Shown in pieces: positions 49,338 through 60,295 of a DNA stretch of 64,000 nucleotides; position 1 is the stretch's first letter, and every line of letters starts with the position of its first letter. A model generated the notes under the pieces. That model worked only from the letters and a program-made list of their open reading frames with translations, had not been told where the DNA came from and made no database searches. The DNA comes from Bacteroidota bacterium. GTDB lineage: Bacteria > Bacteroidota > Bacteroidia > B-17B0 > Aurantibacillaceae. Where the stretch lies: the NCBI GenBank assembly GCA_016708845.1, contig JADJFB010000001.1:124001-188000 (forward strand), given 5' to 3'. A program made the position numbers and the translations under genes.

Positions 49338-52300
49338 ATGGCTTTAAGAAAAGATAACAAAGTAAAATCAAACTTCTCAAAAATCACGATTAGTTTAGCT
49401 TCTCCGGAAACTATCCTACAACGTAGTGCTGGTGAAGTTTTGAAACCAGAAACCATTAACTACCGTACTTACAAACCTGAAAGAGATGGTTTGTTTTGCG
49501 AGCGTATTTTTGGACCAGTTAAAGATTACGAATGTCATTGTGGAAAATACAAGCGTATTCGTTACAAAGGTATCATCTGCGATCGTTGTGGTGTTGAAGT
49601 AACTGAGAAAAAAGTTCGTAGAGAACGTATGGGTCACATTAACTTAGTTGTTCCTGTTGCTCATATTTGGTATTTCCGTTCGTTACCAAATAAAATTGGT
49701 TACTTATTAGGATTACCAACTAAAAAATTAGATATGATTATTTACTACGAACGTTATGTAGTAATTAATGCAGGTGTTGCCGCTCAAAACGGAACAGCAT
49801 ATTTAGACTTCTTAACGGAAGAAGAATATTTAAATTTAGTTGACACGTTACCAAAAGACAATCATTTATTGGATGATAATGATCCTAATAAATTTATTGC
49901 TAAAATGGGAGCGGAAGCTTTACAAGATTTATTAGCTCGTTTACAATTAGATGAGTTATCTTATGAGTTACGTCACAAAGCAAATACAGAAACATCTCAA
50001 CAACGTAAAAACGAAGCATTAAAACGTTTACAAGTTATTGAGGCTTTCCGTTCAGCAAACAAACACATTGAAAATCGTCCTGAGTGGATGATCATCAAAA
50101 CAGTTCCGGTTATTCCACCAGAATTGCGTCCTTTGGTTCCATTGGATGGTGGTCGTTTTGCTACTTCTGATTTAAATGATTTATACCGTCGTGTTATTAT
50201 TCGTAACAACCGTTTAAAGCGTTTAATTGAAATTAAAGCACCAGACGTTATCTTACGTAATGAGAAACGTATGTTACAAGAGTCAGTAGATTCATTATTT
50301 GATAACTCTCGTAAATCTAACGCAGTTAAAACTGAATCTAACAGAGCTTTAAAATCATTATCTGATTCATTAAAAGGTAAACAAGGACGTTTCCGTCAAA
50401 ACTTATTAGGAAAACGTGTTGATTATTCTGCGCGTTCGGTAATTGTTGTAGGACCTGAAATGAAACTACATGAGTGTGGTTTACCAAAAGATATGGCGGC
50501 TGAGTTATTCAAGCCATTTATTATCCGCAAAATGATTGAGCGTGGTATCGTGAAAACGGTAAAATCTGCTAAGAAAATTGTAGATAAAAAAGAGCCAATT
50601 GTTTGGGATATTTTAGAAAACGTATTAAGAGGACATCCTGTAATGTTAAACCGTGCACCAACATTGCACAGATTAGGTATTCAGGCGTTCCAACCAAAAT
50701 TAATTGAAGGAAAAGCAATTCAGTTACACCCATTAGTGTGTTCTGCATTCAACGCCGATTTTGACGGGGATCAAATGGCGGTACACGTTCCATTAGGACA
50801 TGCCGCAGTATTAGAAGCACAAATTTTAATGTTAGCTTCTCATAACATTTTAAATCCATCTAACGGTGCGCCAGTTGCGGTTCCATCTCAGGATATGGTT
50901 TTAGGTTTATATTATTTAACTAAATCTAAAAAGAACTTACCTAATGACGCAGTAAGAGGAGAAGGTAAAATATTTTATAGTGCAGAAGAAGTTAACATTG
51001 CTTTAAACGAAAAGCAAGTTGATATCCATGCTCAAATTAAAATACGTGTTACCAATGCTTTAGAGGGCGATAAATTAGTAACAAAAATTATTGAAACAAC
51101 AGTTGGACGTGTGATGTTTAACCAAGTTGTTCCGCATGAAGTAGGTTATATCAACGAATTGTTGACTAAAAAATCGCTTCGTGATATTATCGGAATGGTG
51201 GTTAAGAAAACAGGTATGGCTAAAACTGCTAAGTTCTTAGATGATATCAAAGACTTAGGATTTAAAACAGCCTTCAAAGGTGGATTATCATTTAACTTAG
51301 GTGATATCGAAACTCCAGCTGAGAAATTCAAAATTATTAAAGATGCACGTACGCAAGTTGATGAAGTAATGAGTAACTACTCAATGGGTTTCATTACAAA
51401 CAACGAACGTTACAACCAAGTAATTGACATCTGGACACATGCTAACTCAAAAGTTACTAAAAAAGTAATGGATGTGTTAAGTACAGATAAGCAAGGATTC
51501 AACTCTGTATATATGATGTTGGATTCTGGTGCTCGTGGATCTAAAGAACAAATTAAACAGTTAAGTGGTATGCGTGGTTTGATGGCTAAGCCACAGAAAG
51601 CAGGTGATACAACGGCTTCCATTATTGAGAATCCGGTATTATCTAACTTCCGTGAAGGTTTATCTATCTTAGAATACTTTATTTCTACCCACGGTGCTCG
51701 TAAAGGTTTAGCGGATACGGCATTAAAAACAGCTGATGCGGGTTACTTAACTCGTCGTTTAGTTGACGTTGCTCAAGATGTTATTATTAACGAAGAAGAT
51801 TGTGGAACATTACGTGGCTTAACGGCTATGGCATTGAAAAACAATGATGATATCGTTGAATCATTAGCAGAAAGAGTTTTAGGCCGTATTGCATTAAATG
51901 ATGTATATCATCCAACTACTGGTGAATTAATTGTTACTGGTGGTGAAATGATTGATGAAGATGTATGTGCATTAATTGAAAAATCTCCAATTGAATCAGT
52001 TGAAATTCGTTCGGTATTAACTTGCGAATCTAAATTAGGAGTTTGTTCGAAATGTTACGGACGTAACTTATCTAACGGACGTCAAGTTCAATTAGGTGAG
52101 GCAGTTGGTGTTATCGCAGCTCAATCAATTGGTGAGCCAGGTACACAGTTAACATTACGTACATTCCACGTTGGGGGTACTGCATCTAACACGGCAGCAT
52201 CTTCTAGCTACATTGCTAAATACGATGGTATTGCTGAAATTGATGAATTACGTACTGTTGAGCGTATTAACGCTGACGGAACTAAGGCTAATGTTGTTAT

Positions 52301-53633
52301 TGGTCGTTCTACTGAAGTTCGTATCGTTGATGCAAACACAGGTATTACGTTAACTACTGGTAATATTCCTTACGGTTCTCAATTATATATCAAACCTAGC
52401 GCGAAAGTGAAAAAAGGAGATATGATTTGTGATTGGGATCCATATAACGCGGTTATTGTTTCTGAATTCGCTGGTTCTGTAGAATACGAAGGAATTAAAG
52501 AAAATGTAACTTACCGTGAAGAATCTGATGAACAAACAGGTTTCCGTGAGAAAGTAATTATTGAAAGTAGAGATAAAACATTATCACCATTAATCAGAAT
52601 CGTTGACAAAAAAGGTGAGCCTTTAAAAACTTATAACTTACCTATTAGTGCACACATTGTTGTGAACGAAAAAGTAAAAGTGGAGTTAGGACAAATTTTA
52701 GTTAAGATTCCTCGTGTTACTGGTAAAACGGGAGATATTACAGGTGGTTTACCTCGTGTAACTGAGTTATTCGAAGCACGTAACCCAAGTAATCCTGCAG
52801 TAGTTTCTGAAATTGACGGTATCGTTACTTTCGGTAAAATTAAGCGTGGTAATCGTGAAGTAATTGTTGAAGCTAAAACTGGTGAACAACACCGTTACTT
52901 AGTGTCTTTATCTAAACATATCTTAGTACAAGAGAATGACTTTGTGAAAGCAGGTGAGCAATTATCTGATGGAGCAACTTCTCCTGGTGATATCTTAGCA
53001 ATTAAAGGCCCTACAGCAGTTCAAGAATACTTAGTAAATGAGATTCAAGAGGTTTACCGTTTACAAGGACAAAAATTGAATGATAAGCATTTCGAAACGA
53101 TCGTTCGTCAGATGATGCGTAAAGTTCAAATTGAAGATCCAGGTGATACTTCTTTCTTAGAATTACAGTTAATTAATAAAATTAACTTCATGACTGAGAA
53201 TGATGAGTTGTATGGTAAAAAAGTAGTTGTTGAGCCAGGTGATTCTGAAAACTTGAAACGTGGACAAATTGTTACAGCACGTAAATTACGTGATGAGAAC
53301 TCTGTGTTACGTCGTAAGGATTTAAAATTAGTTGAAGCTCGTGATGCAGTTCCTGCAACAGCAACTTCTATCTTACAAGGTATTACAAGAGCATCGTTAC
53401 AAACTAACAGTTGGATTTCTGCGGCATCGTTCCAGGAGACTACTAAAGTATTAAACGAAGCAGCTGTAAACGGAAAAGTAGATACATTACAAGGATTAAA
53501 AGAAAACGTAATTGTTGGACATTTAATTCCTGCAGGTACAGGTTTACGTCAATACGAAAAAATCGTGGTTGGTAGTAAAGAAGAGTACGAGCGCTTAATG
53601 GCATCTAAAGAAGAGATCGAAGAAGAAGCTTAA
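49338..53633 (+). CDS. rpoC: DNA-directed RNA polymerase subunit beta'
   Basis: A 1,431-residue protein. The N-terminal zinc site is CHCGKYKRIRYKGIICDRCG (from about residue 67). The catalytic NADFDGDQMAVHVP carries the three Asp residues that hold the active-site Mg (about residue 475). The second zinc cluster includes CESKLGVCSKCYG (about 895). The ATG at 49338 (MALRKDNK) is chosen; an in-frame TTG at 49287 would add 17 residues encoded by the intergenic repeat. Confidence 0.99.
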   Translation: MALRKDNKVKSNFSKITISLASPETILQRSAGEVLKPETINYRTYKPERDGLFCERIFGPVKDYECHCGKYKRIRYKGIICDRCGVEVTEKKVRRERMGHINLVVPVAHIWYFRSLPNKIGYLLGLPTKKLDMIIYYERYVVINAGVAAQNGTAYLDFLTEEEYLNLVDTLPKDNHLLDDNDPNKFIAKMGAEALQDLLARLQLDELSYELRHKANTETSQQRKNEALKRLQVIEAFRSANKHIENRPEWMIIKTVPVIPPELRPLVPLDGGRFATSDLNDLYRRVIIRNNRLKRLIEIKAPDVILRNEKRMLQESVDSLFDNSRKSNAVKTESNRALKSLSDSLKGKQGRFRQNLLGKRVDYSARSVIVVGPEMKLHECGLPKDMAAELFKPFIIRKMIERGIVKTVKSAKKIVDKKEPIVWDILENVLRGHPVMLNRAPTLHRLGIQAFQPKLIEGKAIQLHPLVCSAFNADFDGDQMAVHVPLGHAAVLEAQILMLASHNILNPSNGAPVAVPSQDMVLGLYYLTKSKKNLPNDAVRGEGKIFYSAEEVNIALNEKQVDIHAQIKIRVTNALEGDKLVTKIIETTVGRVMFNQVVPHEVGYINELLTKKSLRDIIGMVVKKTGMAKTAKFLDDIKDLGFKTAFKGGLSFNLGDIETPAEKFKIIKDARTQVDEVMSNYSMGFITNNERYNQVIDIWTHANSKVTKKVMDVLSTDKQGFNSVYMMLDSGARGSKEQIKQLSGMRGLMAKPQKAGDTTASIIENPVLSNFREGLSILEYFISTHGARKGLADTALKTADAGYLTRRLVDVAQDVIINEEDCGTLRGLTAMALKNNDDIVESLAERVLGRIALNDVYHPTTGELIVTGGEMIDEDVCALIEKSPIESVEIRSVLTCESKLGVCSKCYGRNLSNGRQVQLGEAVGVIAAQSIGEPGTQLTLRTFHVGGTASNTAASSSYIAKYDGIAEIDELRTVERINADGTKANVVIGRSTEVRIVDANTGITLTTGNIPYGSQLYIKPSAKVKKGDMICDWDPYNAVIVSEFAGSVEYEGIKENVTYREESDEQTGFREKVIIESRDKTLSPLIRIVDKKGEPLKTYNLPISAHIVVNEKVKVELGQILVKIPRVTGKTGDITGGLPRVTELFEARNPSNPAVVSEIDGIVTFGKIKRGNREVIVEAKTGEQHRYLVSLSKHILVQENDFVKAGEQLSDGATSPGDILAIKGPTAVQEYLVNEIQEVYRLQGQKLNDKHFETIVRQMMRKVQIEDPGDTSFLELQLINKINFMTENDELYGKKVVVEPGDSENLKRGQIVTARKLRDENSVLRRKDLKLVEARDAVPATATSILQGITRASLQTNSWISAASFQETTKVLNEAAVNGKVDTLQGLKENVIVGHLIPAGTGLRQYEKIVVGSKEEYERLMASKEEIEEEA

Positions 53634-53653
53634 TTAGCTTAAAAGATAAATTA

Positions 53654-53684
53654 AAACCCCGATAGAAATGTCGGGGTTTTTTGT
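53654..53684 (+). terminator. Terminator of the rpoBC operon
   Basis: AAACCCCGA and TCGGGGTTT around an 8-base loop, followed by a T6 run, 20 bases after the rpoC stop. Confidence 0.92.
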
Positions 53685-53706
53685 TTTCAAGAATATCAAA
53701 ATACTA

Positions 53707-53735
53707 TTATGCGGTCGCAATTTGCGACTGCATAA
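53707..53735. repeat. 29-bp near-perfect palindrome
   Basis: TTATGCGGTCGCAA (53707-53720) and TTGCGACTGCATAA (53722-53735) are complementary except for one position, with a one-base centre. It has the look of an extragenic palindromic repeat. The stretch 53634-53943 has no gene. Confidence 0.6.
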
Positions 53736-53760
53736 GTGAATCAAAAAAATATAGAAACGG

Positions 53761-53832
53761 AACGCAGATTAATATGATAGGAACTGATTTAATCTTTGGT
53801 AATCATAACTATCTGCGTCATCAGCGTTCTAT
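53761..53832. repeat. ACGCAGATT / ATCTGCGTCATCAGCGTTC intergenic repeat, copy 1
   Basis: The left part AACGCAGATT (53761-53770) and the right part ATCTGCGT (53811-53818) are partly complementary, followed by CATCAGCGTTC. A related copy lies at 59146-59285. Confidence 0.5.
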
Positions 53833-53943
53833 TAAAACAATTGCACATTTTTCGAAATGCTACAAAATGCTACAATCTGTAGCAAAACCCTACTACAAAA
53901 TAATTTACTTTTGTTTTAGAGAAACAATTTAATTTATAGAGAG

Positions 53944-54461
53944 ATGCAATTACAAATGATTCAAACAAAAATTTGTGAAGTAAGAGGACAAAAGGTTATG
54001 TTAGATTTTGATTTAGCAGAGCTTTATGAAGTGCTAACTAAAAGCCTAAACCTCGCAGTAAAAAGAAATCTAAGAAGGTTTCCGGAAGACTTTATGTTTC
54101 AACTCACAAAACCGGAATGGGAGCATATAAATTCTCTAAGGTTGCAAATGAAACCTTAGAGAATGGAAGAGGAAAATACCGTAAGTATTTACCCTACGCC
54201 TTTACCGAACAAGGCGTAGCCATGTTAAGCGGCATCTTAAATAGCGACAAAGCCATTGATGTAAACATTGCTATTATGCGCGCTTTTATTGCTTTAAAAC
54301 AATTTGCTCTAACAAATACGGAGTTAAATAATAAACTCAAAGAACTGGAAAACACCTACAATAAACAATTTAAAGATGTTTACGAAGCCATCAATTATTT
54401 ATTGCAGAAGGATAAACAGGAAACTAATCAAAAGGAACGAAAACAGATTGGGTATAAATAA
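53944..54461 (+). CDS. ORF6N domain DNA-binding protein (one frame break)
   Basis: About 172 residues in two frames, rejoined by adding one A to the AAA at 54146-54148. The N-terminal ORF6N domain (about 8-65; DLAELYEVLTKSLNLAVKRN, then RFPEDFMFQLT) continues after the break with GRGKYRKYLPYAFTEQGVAM, which is typical of the family. A C-terminal coiled coil follows. Such proteins occur in phage antirepressors and in bacterial chromosomes. With the break repaired it looks intact. The adjacent convergent XRE gene suggests a small regulatory pair. Confidence 0.82.
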
Positions 54462-54464
54462 GTG

Positions 54465-54713
54465 CTATTTTTTCGACTTCTTCTCCATGACTTCAAAATC
54501 CATTAATTCGGCAATGGTTACATCTAAGCTGTTGGCGAGTTGAAATAAATAGTAGAGAGATGGACTAACCTTGCCACTTTCGATTCTTTGTAAGCTTTGT
54601 TGGTCTTTATTCATATTACTACTTACTTCACCTTGAGTAAAGCCCTTTTTTAACCTCAATTTTTTAACATGAAGGCCGAAATTTTTTTGAAGTATGTCTT
54701 TTTTAAGATCCAA
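54465..54713 (-). CDS. XRE-family helix-turn-helix regulator
   Basis: An 82-residue protein made almost entirely of one helix-turn-helix domain (about 12-70; KLRLKKGFTQGEVSSNMNK, then SLQRIESGKVSP and LDVTIAELMDF). It probably acts as a dimeric repressor. It ends 3 bases from the stop of the ORF6N gene, convergently. The target operator is not identified. Confidence 0.88.
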   Translation of the reverse strand: MDLKKDILQKNFGLHVKKLRLKKGFTQGEVSSNMNKDQQSLQRIESGKVSPSLYYLFQLANSLDVTIAELMDFEVMEKKSKK

Positions 54714-54821
54714 TAGCTATATTAGTAGCTACTAAGGTTGCGATAACAGCAAATATGTTTTAAAACATATTTGTTGTATTTTGAAATAATTACTACTTTA
54801 GCGTTAAATCATTTTTTAATT

Positions 54822-57800
54822 ATGAACAATAGTTTTATAAAAAAAATAGCATTAATAGTATTCCATTTTCTTTTTATTAATGTGTCCTCGCAAAATATTT
54901 GTTTTAACAATTCAGAATCTTACGCTATTGGGGTGAGTGGTGCTGCCATAGTTTCAGCTCCCGGCGATTTTAATGGTGATGGAATAAAAGATCTTGCTGT
55001 ATTCAGGAATAATGTAAGCAATCCAATTGCAATCATGCTGGGGGACAATGCAGGTAATTATACATATTCATATGGGACAAATGCTTTTTGTTTTATGCTG
55101 GATCAGCTCCAGTTTTTAGTTTCAAGGCTGTTGATTTTAACAATGATACATATGACGACCTTCTTATAAGTAGCTTACAAGGGGAAATGAGGGTTCTTAT
55201 GAATAATACAAACAATTCTTTTTCTCTTGGTTATCAGTATAATACTACTATATCTTCTGCAGCGCAGAGCTTTGTTGTAGCCGATGACTTTAATAATGAT
55301 TCAAACATGGATATAATCATGACAAGTGCAGTTTCTCCTAATAAAATGAGAATTTTCATAGGAAGCGGTAATGGGTCTTTTGTTGTAGGCACTGATTTTA
55401 ATGGATCAACTGGAGAAATTGTAAGTGGTGATTTTAATTCTGATGGAAATAAGGACATTGCTCTTGCTGCTGGAACCTCAATCATATGTATGTTTGGCAT
55501 GGGTAATTGTACATTTACTTCTGGAGGCTCAGTAAGTGTTGGTGCAAATATTTTATCAATAGTTCCTGGGGACTTTAATAATGATAACATGCTAGACATA
55601 GCATCAATTGATCAATCTACATCGACACCGTTGTTTGTAAGAACTTTTCTAGGAAATAACAATGGTACATTTTTGGCAAATGGAAATTATCCAATTAGTG
55701 CAATTGCATCAGGCCCTCTGACAGCTAAAGACTTTAATAATGATGGATTTTTAGATATTGCAGGAGCTCTGAACGATAATACCTTTTTTATTCTGCCTGG
55801 AAATTTATTAGGAAAATTTTCTCAAGAAACAATGTATTCTGCTCCAATAGGAATAAGATCAATTATTTCTTTTGACACAAATAATGATGGTGAGGAGGAT
55901 ATTATCAGCTCTTCTGAAGCCAGTCATAAAATATGTACTTTTTATGGGAACGGGACGTTAGCCTTTAATACTGCAAGTGTTTTTGGTTCAAAAAATTTAA
56001 ACAATACTGATAGAATATATCGAGTTGTAGTTGCAGATTTTGATTGTGATGGTAAAAATGATATTGCTTCTGTTTCAAATTTTATAGATTCAATATCAAT
56101 ACTATATAATAAAGGGGGTAACTTATGGAAAGAGAAACGATATAAATGTTCTGGTTATGCTCAATCACTTGTAAAAGGTGATTTTAATGGAGATGGACTA
56201 ATAGACATTGCGATACTTGATAATGGAATTACTATTTTGCAAAATTCTTGTTCAGGAACTTTTACGAGTATAATTGCTGTAAACGGCTCTAGTATTTTAA
56301 ATAAAGTAGGGATGATTGCAAGGGACTTGAATGCAGACTCCAATATGGATTTATTGGTAATTAATAATGGCGATATTAAGATATACTTGGGAAATGGGAA
56401 TTCGGGATTTGCATCCCCTGTTGTTTATGCAATGAGTATGCCAAAAGGTGCAGCAGTTTCCGACTATAATGGAGATGGAGTATTAGACATAGCTATTACT
56501 AATTTATCTTCATCACTTTATATCTTATTGGGTATTGGTGATGGAACTTTTAATTCTCCAATGACTGTGTCAACAAGTTTTCAGGGTAAATATGTGTCAA
56601 GTGCTGATTTTAATAATGATGGTATTTCTGATTTAGCAGTTAATCATGGACCAGGCAGTACCTTTGGTGCTGTATCAGTTCTTATTGGAGATGGATCTGC
56701 AGGTTTTAGTAATGTCGTAACCTATAACACAGGAATCAATATTACAACAACAACTGGTATCGCAGATATGAATGGTGATGGAAAACAGGATATGATTATA
56801 GGGGCCTTAAATTCTGGATACACATCAAATCCATATTCATCATATACATATAATGGGTTAGCCATATATCTTGGTAATGGAGCAGGAGTCTTTACATATA
56901 AACCATTTAATGTTCCCATAGATGCTCAAGTTGTTTTGCCGGAGGACATAGATAATGATGGAACTATAGATATAGTAGCTACTTATAATGAAAAGATAAC
57001 TATTTTTACTAATCAATCACCACAAATTAGTACAGTGTCAAATACTACTATTTGTCAACCTCCACCAGTTGTTCTTAAGGCAACTAAGAATCTATATTCT
57101 TATACGTGGCATCCGGGAAATTCTTCCTTGGATAGTTTGTTAGTTACTACAAGTGGTCAATATTATGTTTCTTATCATAATAAGAATAACACATGTGCGG
57201 TAAATAGCAATACTATTACAGTAAAAGTAATTCCTACTTTGTCTATTTCTCCTATAGCAGCAATATGCTTCAATTCAAGCGCTAATTTAAACGTTACTGG
57301 CGCTAGTACTACACATGGAATAATGGGGCAGTAACATCAAGCATTACAGTCACACCAACAATAAATACCACATATACTGTCACGGGAACAGCTTTAAACA
57401 ATTGTAGTAATACGCAAACAGTTAGTGTCGTTATTGATAATACATGCCAAGATATTTGGCCAGGAGATGCTAACAGCGATGGCTTTGCAGATAATTTAGA
57501 TGTGTTAGAATTAGGCTTACATTATACACAAACAGGAGCTCCAAGAGCAAGTGTAAGTAATGCTTGGCAATCGTATTTTGCAAATAATTGGATGGGAACA
57601 ATTACGAATGGTAAAAATTTGAATCACAGTGATTGTAATGGAGACGGAATAATTAATGATAATGATACCTTAGCTATTTATAATAATTATGGTTTAACAC
57701 ATGCGTTTAAACCAGCGCAAACTAATACCGTTAATCCTCAATTAAGAATTGTACCCGATCAAGCAGCAGTCGCAAAAGGGTCATGGGGTTCAGCATCCAT

Positions 57801-58437
57801 TTATTTAGGCGATACTTCTGCTGCTGTGAATAGTGTAAATGGGGTTGCTTTTACTATCGACTTCAATACTGCACTAATTCAATCAAGTAATATTTACATT
57901 GAATACCAAAATTCATTTTTGGATCCTTCGAATCAAAATCTTGATTTCCGAAAATTGAATTTACCTTCTGGAAAAATATTTACAGCAACTACACATACCG
58001 TTAATAATAACGTGAGCGGTAATGGCTTAATAGCAAAATTACATTATCAAATTAAATCTAGTTTAACAACTGATCAGGTTTTAAATTTAGGAATTTCTCA
58101 AGCTAATCAATCTGATGCGTTAGGCACAATTGTTCCTTTAACATCTGGTTCAGGCACTTTAATGGCTTTGGGTACAAGTGTTGGTTTACAAGAGTTGAAT
58201 GGAAATGTAGTTTCTATCAGTCCAAATCCAACAAACGGATTATTAACTATTAATTCAAAAACTGAACTTCAAAAAATAGACGTTATTTCTATTACTGGTG
58301 CATTGTTATTAAGTGAAACTCCAACTAACGTTTCTCATACATTGCATTTAGATAATTTCTCTAACGGAATTTATTTTGTGAATATATATCAGTATGATAG
58401 AATTGTGAAACGAGAGAAAATTGTTTTGAATAAGTAA
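54822..58437 (+). CDS. FG-GAP/VCBS repeat protein with dockerin-like and T9SS type A domains (two frame breaks)
   Basis: About 1,205 residues in three frames, broken in the T5 at 55085-55089 and near 57312 (one base missing in each). The signal peptide ends about residue 23 (NVSSQN). At least fourteen calcium-loop repeats of the form DFNxDGxxDIA follow, building FG-GAP/integrin-alpha-like propellers. An Ig-like PPPVVLKATKNLYSYTW segment comes next, then a dockerin-like pair (DANSDGFADNLDVL and DCNGDGIINDNDTL), a cohesin-like beta domain and a C-terminal sorting domain (ISPNPTNGLLTINS, then SNGIYFVNI). It is secreted or displayed on the surface and probably binds carbohydrate or protein with calcium. 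Confidence 0.86.
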
Positions 58438-58447
58438 ATTTTGACTA

Positions 58448-58494
58448 ACACCTGTCAGGTTTTTAGCAACCTGCTTAGTAAACCTGACAGGTGT
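58448..58494. terminator. Perfect 15-bp inverted repeat after the FG-GAP gene
   Basis: ACACCTGTCAGGTTT (58448-58462) is perfectly complementary to 58480-58494. It sits between convergent genes and probably ends both transcripts. Confidence 0.7.
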
Positions 58495-58505
58495 ATAGAA
58501 GTTAA

Positions 58506-58976
58506 CTACTTCGCTTTCGTTGAATCACTAAGGTTTTTAAAGGCTTCATCAACTTCAGCAACTGTTTTTTCATAGTCACTTTTTACAGAAGCAATTTTAG
58601 GTTTCATTAATTCTAATTCATCCAATTGTGCTGTGTAATCTTTCTCCACTTGTTTTGCATCTCCTGAATTGGTTTTCACTTGCTCAACTAAAGTTTTATT
58701 TTTTTCAATCATTAATTCCAAACGTGTAATTAATGGATTGATTTTTTCTGAGAGCTTAGTAAATAAACTATCGTTAGGATTGGCATTTGTAATCGTGTCG
58801 GTAAAGGCTACAGATGATAGCTCCGAACGGTAAGACACTAAAAGAGAATCTTGTTGTTTTAATTCTGTTTGTGTGGCTTCTATTTTTTGAACGAATGCAT
58901 CTGTATCATCAAAACAAGATGTCATACTAAATACTAAAACAATAGAAGTGGCGATGGTTGCAATGATAGTTTTCAT
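58506..58976 (-). CDS. Putative coiled-coil lipoprotein
   Basis: A 156-residue protein. The N-terminal signal has a lipobox, with Cys21 in SMTSC, followed by acidic residues (FDDTD), so it is likely a lipoprotein. The rest is almost all helical with heptad-like leucines and isoleucines (about 30-150), predicting a coiled coil. I recognise no family. It might brace the envelope or bind a partner; there is no direct evidence. Confidence 0.78.
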   Translation of the reverse strand: MKTIIATIATSIVLVFSMTSCFDDTDAFVQKIEATQTELKQQDSLLVSYRSELSSVAFTDTITNANPNDSLFTKLSEKINPLITRLELMIEKNKTLVEQVKTNSGDAKQVEKDYTAQLDELELMKPKIASVKSDYEKTVAEVDEAFKNLSDSTKAK

Positions 58977-59145
58977 GATTTTTAGTTTTATGGTTTAATG
59001 ATTGATTACATTAAACAAATAATTGTAACCCATCATTAACATATATTAAGGATTGATGACTAGAAAGCAGATATAGATTTTTATCACTGGTTAAAATTTG
59101 ATATCTGCAGATCTAAATAAATCTTTACTAACATCTTTAAATAGC

Positions 59146-59285
59146 AACACAGATTAAACGGATTAGGCAGATAAATGCGGATAAAAATAATTTCCGCTAT
59201 TCTAAAATCAGCAGTATCCGCTAAATCCGCGTTCCTATTTTTTATCACATAAGTTCTTAATAAATCAGAGTCATCAGCGTTCCAT
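59146..59285. repeat. ACGCAGATT / CATCAGCGTTC intergenic repeat, copy 2 (degenerate)
   Basis: It contains ACACAGATTAAACGGATTA, GCGGATAAAAATAATTTCCGC, CCGCTAAATCCGCGTTC and TCATCAGCGTTCCA. The last matches the end of the copy at 53761-53832. The 341-base gap 58977-59317 holds nothing else I can identify. Confidence 0.5.
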
Positions 59286-59317
59286 TTAAGAATTACATTT
59301 TGATTTTACGTAACTCT

Positions 59318-60295
59318 TTAAACGCAGCGTTCAATAGCAGCAATGTTATCTAACATATCAGCGCTTTCTAAAAAATCTTTTTGTTCGTTTAAGCGTCCTT
59401 TAAAAATACGTCCCATATTAATAGCACTGGCACGCCATAAATCACCTGCTTTTGTAAATTCATCAGATAAGGTTAGTAGTTTTTGATTTCCTGTAATATC
59501 GCTTGCTTGCTCTAAAAAAGCGGCATATAAAAAACGGAAACCTCCGCCGCCAGTTCCAATTTCTTCTTGCATACGAACTATTTGCCCCATGTATAAGCCT
59601 GCTTTGCGCGGACCTAACTTCTCTCTCCATTTACGTATTTGACGAGCTGTATAGTTGATGCCATCCACACCAGCAATTGGCCCTGGAATGTTTAGCATAT
59701 CAAATGCCGAACGATGAATGGCTTTGTAAATAGATTTTTGTAAATGTTCTTTACTAACTGGTTTTACATTTTCTGGATAATATACATGCCCTTTTGGGGC
59801 TAGTGGTCCTTTTGCAAAACGAACCTTTAACATGTCTTCTTCAGTAAGAGTGGTAACGGTTTCCATCACTGGGTCGCTCACTAAATAATTTCCGTTTTCT
59901 TTTCCGTAAACAACTAAATGATGCCCATTAAAATGCATTTGTTTACCATGAGGAAAATAAGGTAAGTTGTAAACTCCCACTTGGCAACCCACAGGATTTC
60001 CTAATTGTATTTGTTTATTTAAATAATCGTAAGCTTCTTTTTCGCTGCTAAATTTTCTGCGATTTACTTTTACACCTAATAATTTACTGGCTCTACTAAA
60101 AATCCAACCAGGCATACTTCTATAAGAAATAGCAGGGCCATCATTTACCATTAAAAAAGGAACATGGATATAAAATATACCAGAGCCCAAACCAAACATT
60201 AAGGGCTCGGTCATAAATTCTAAGCCATGATGCCTTAAAAGGCCTGTAGCTACACCGTTTTCGCAATGTGCCGTTTGTATATGAGAGTATTCCAC
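59318..60295 (-). CDS. BtrH N-terminal domain protein (putative acyltransferase)
   Basis: A 325-residue protein of the BtrH/DUF4872 family. Cys11 in TAHCENG, the pair of His in NGHHLVVYG (about 125) and Asp in VSDP (about 141) form a papain-like Cys-His-Asp set. BtrH of butirosin synthesis moves an acyl group from an acyl carrier protein to an amino group, so a similar ACP-to-acceptor transfer is likely here; the substrate is unknown. The start is GTG. It lies downstream of an ABC exporter on the same strand, with the C-terminal half (about 180-325) mostly helical. Confidence 0.82.
   Translation of the reverse strand: MEYSHIQTAHCENGVATGLLRHHGLEFMTEPLMFGLGSGIFYIHVPFLMVNDGPAISYRSMPGWIFSRASKLLGVKVNRRKFSSEKEAYDYLNKQIQLGNPVGCQVGVYNLPYFPHGKQMHFNGHHLVVYGKENGNYLVSDPVMETVTTLTEEDMLKVRFAKGPLAPKGHVYYPENVKPVSKEHLQKSIYKAIHRSAFDMLNIPGPIAGVDGINYTARQIRKWREKLGPRKAGLYMGQIVRMQEEIGTGGGGFRFLYAAFLEQASDITGNQKLLTLSDEFTKAGDLWRASAINMGRIFKGRLNEQKDFLESADMLDNIAAIERCV

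Noticed and set aside
49192..49456. Minus-strand open frames across the rpoB-rpoC joint
   Set aside because: They are antisense to rpoB and rpoC and arise from the GAGAGGGG repeat.
53681..53932. Open frame of 83 codons after rpoC
   Set aside because: It overlaps the rpoC terminator, the palindrome and the intergenic repeat, has no protein-like pattern, and is better explained as repeat sequence.
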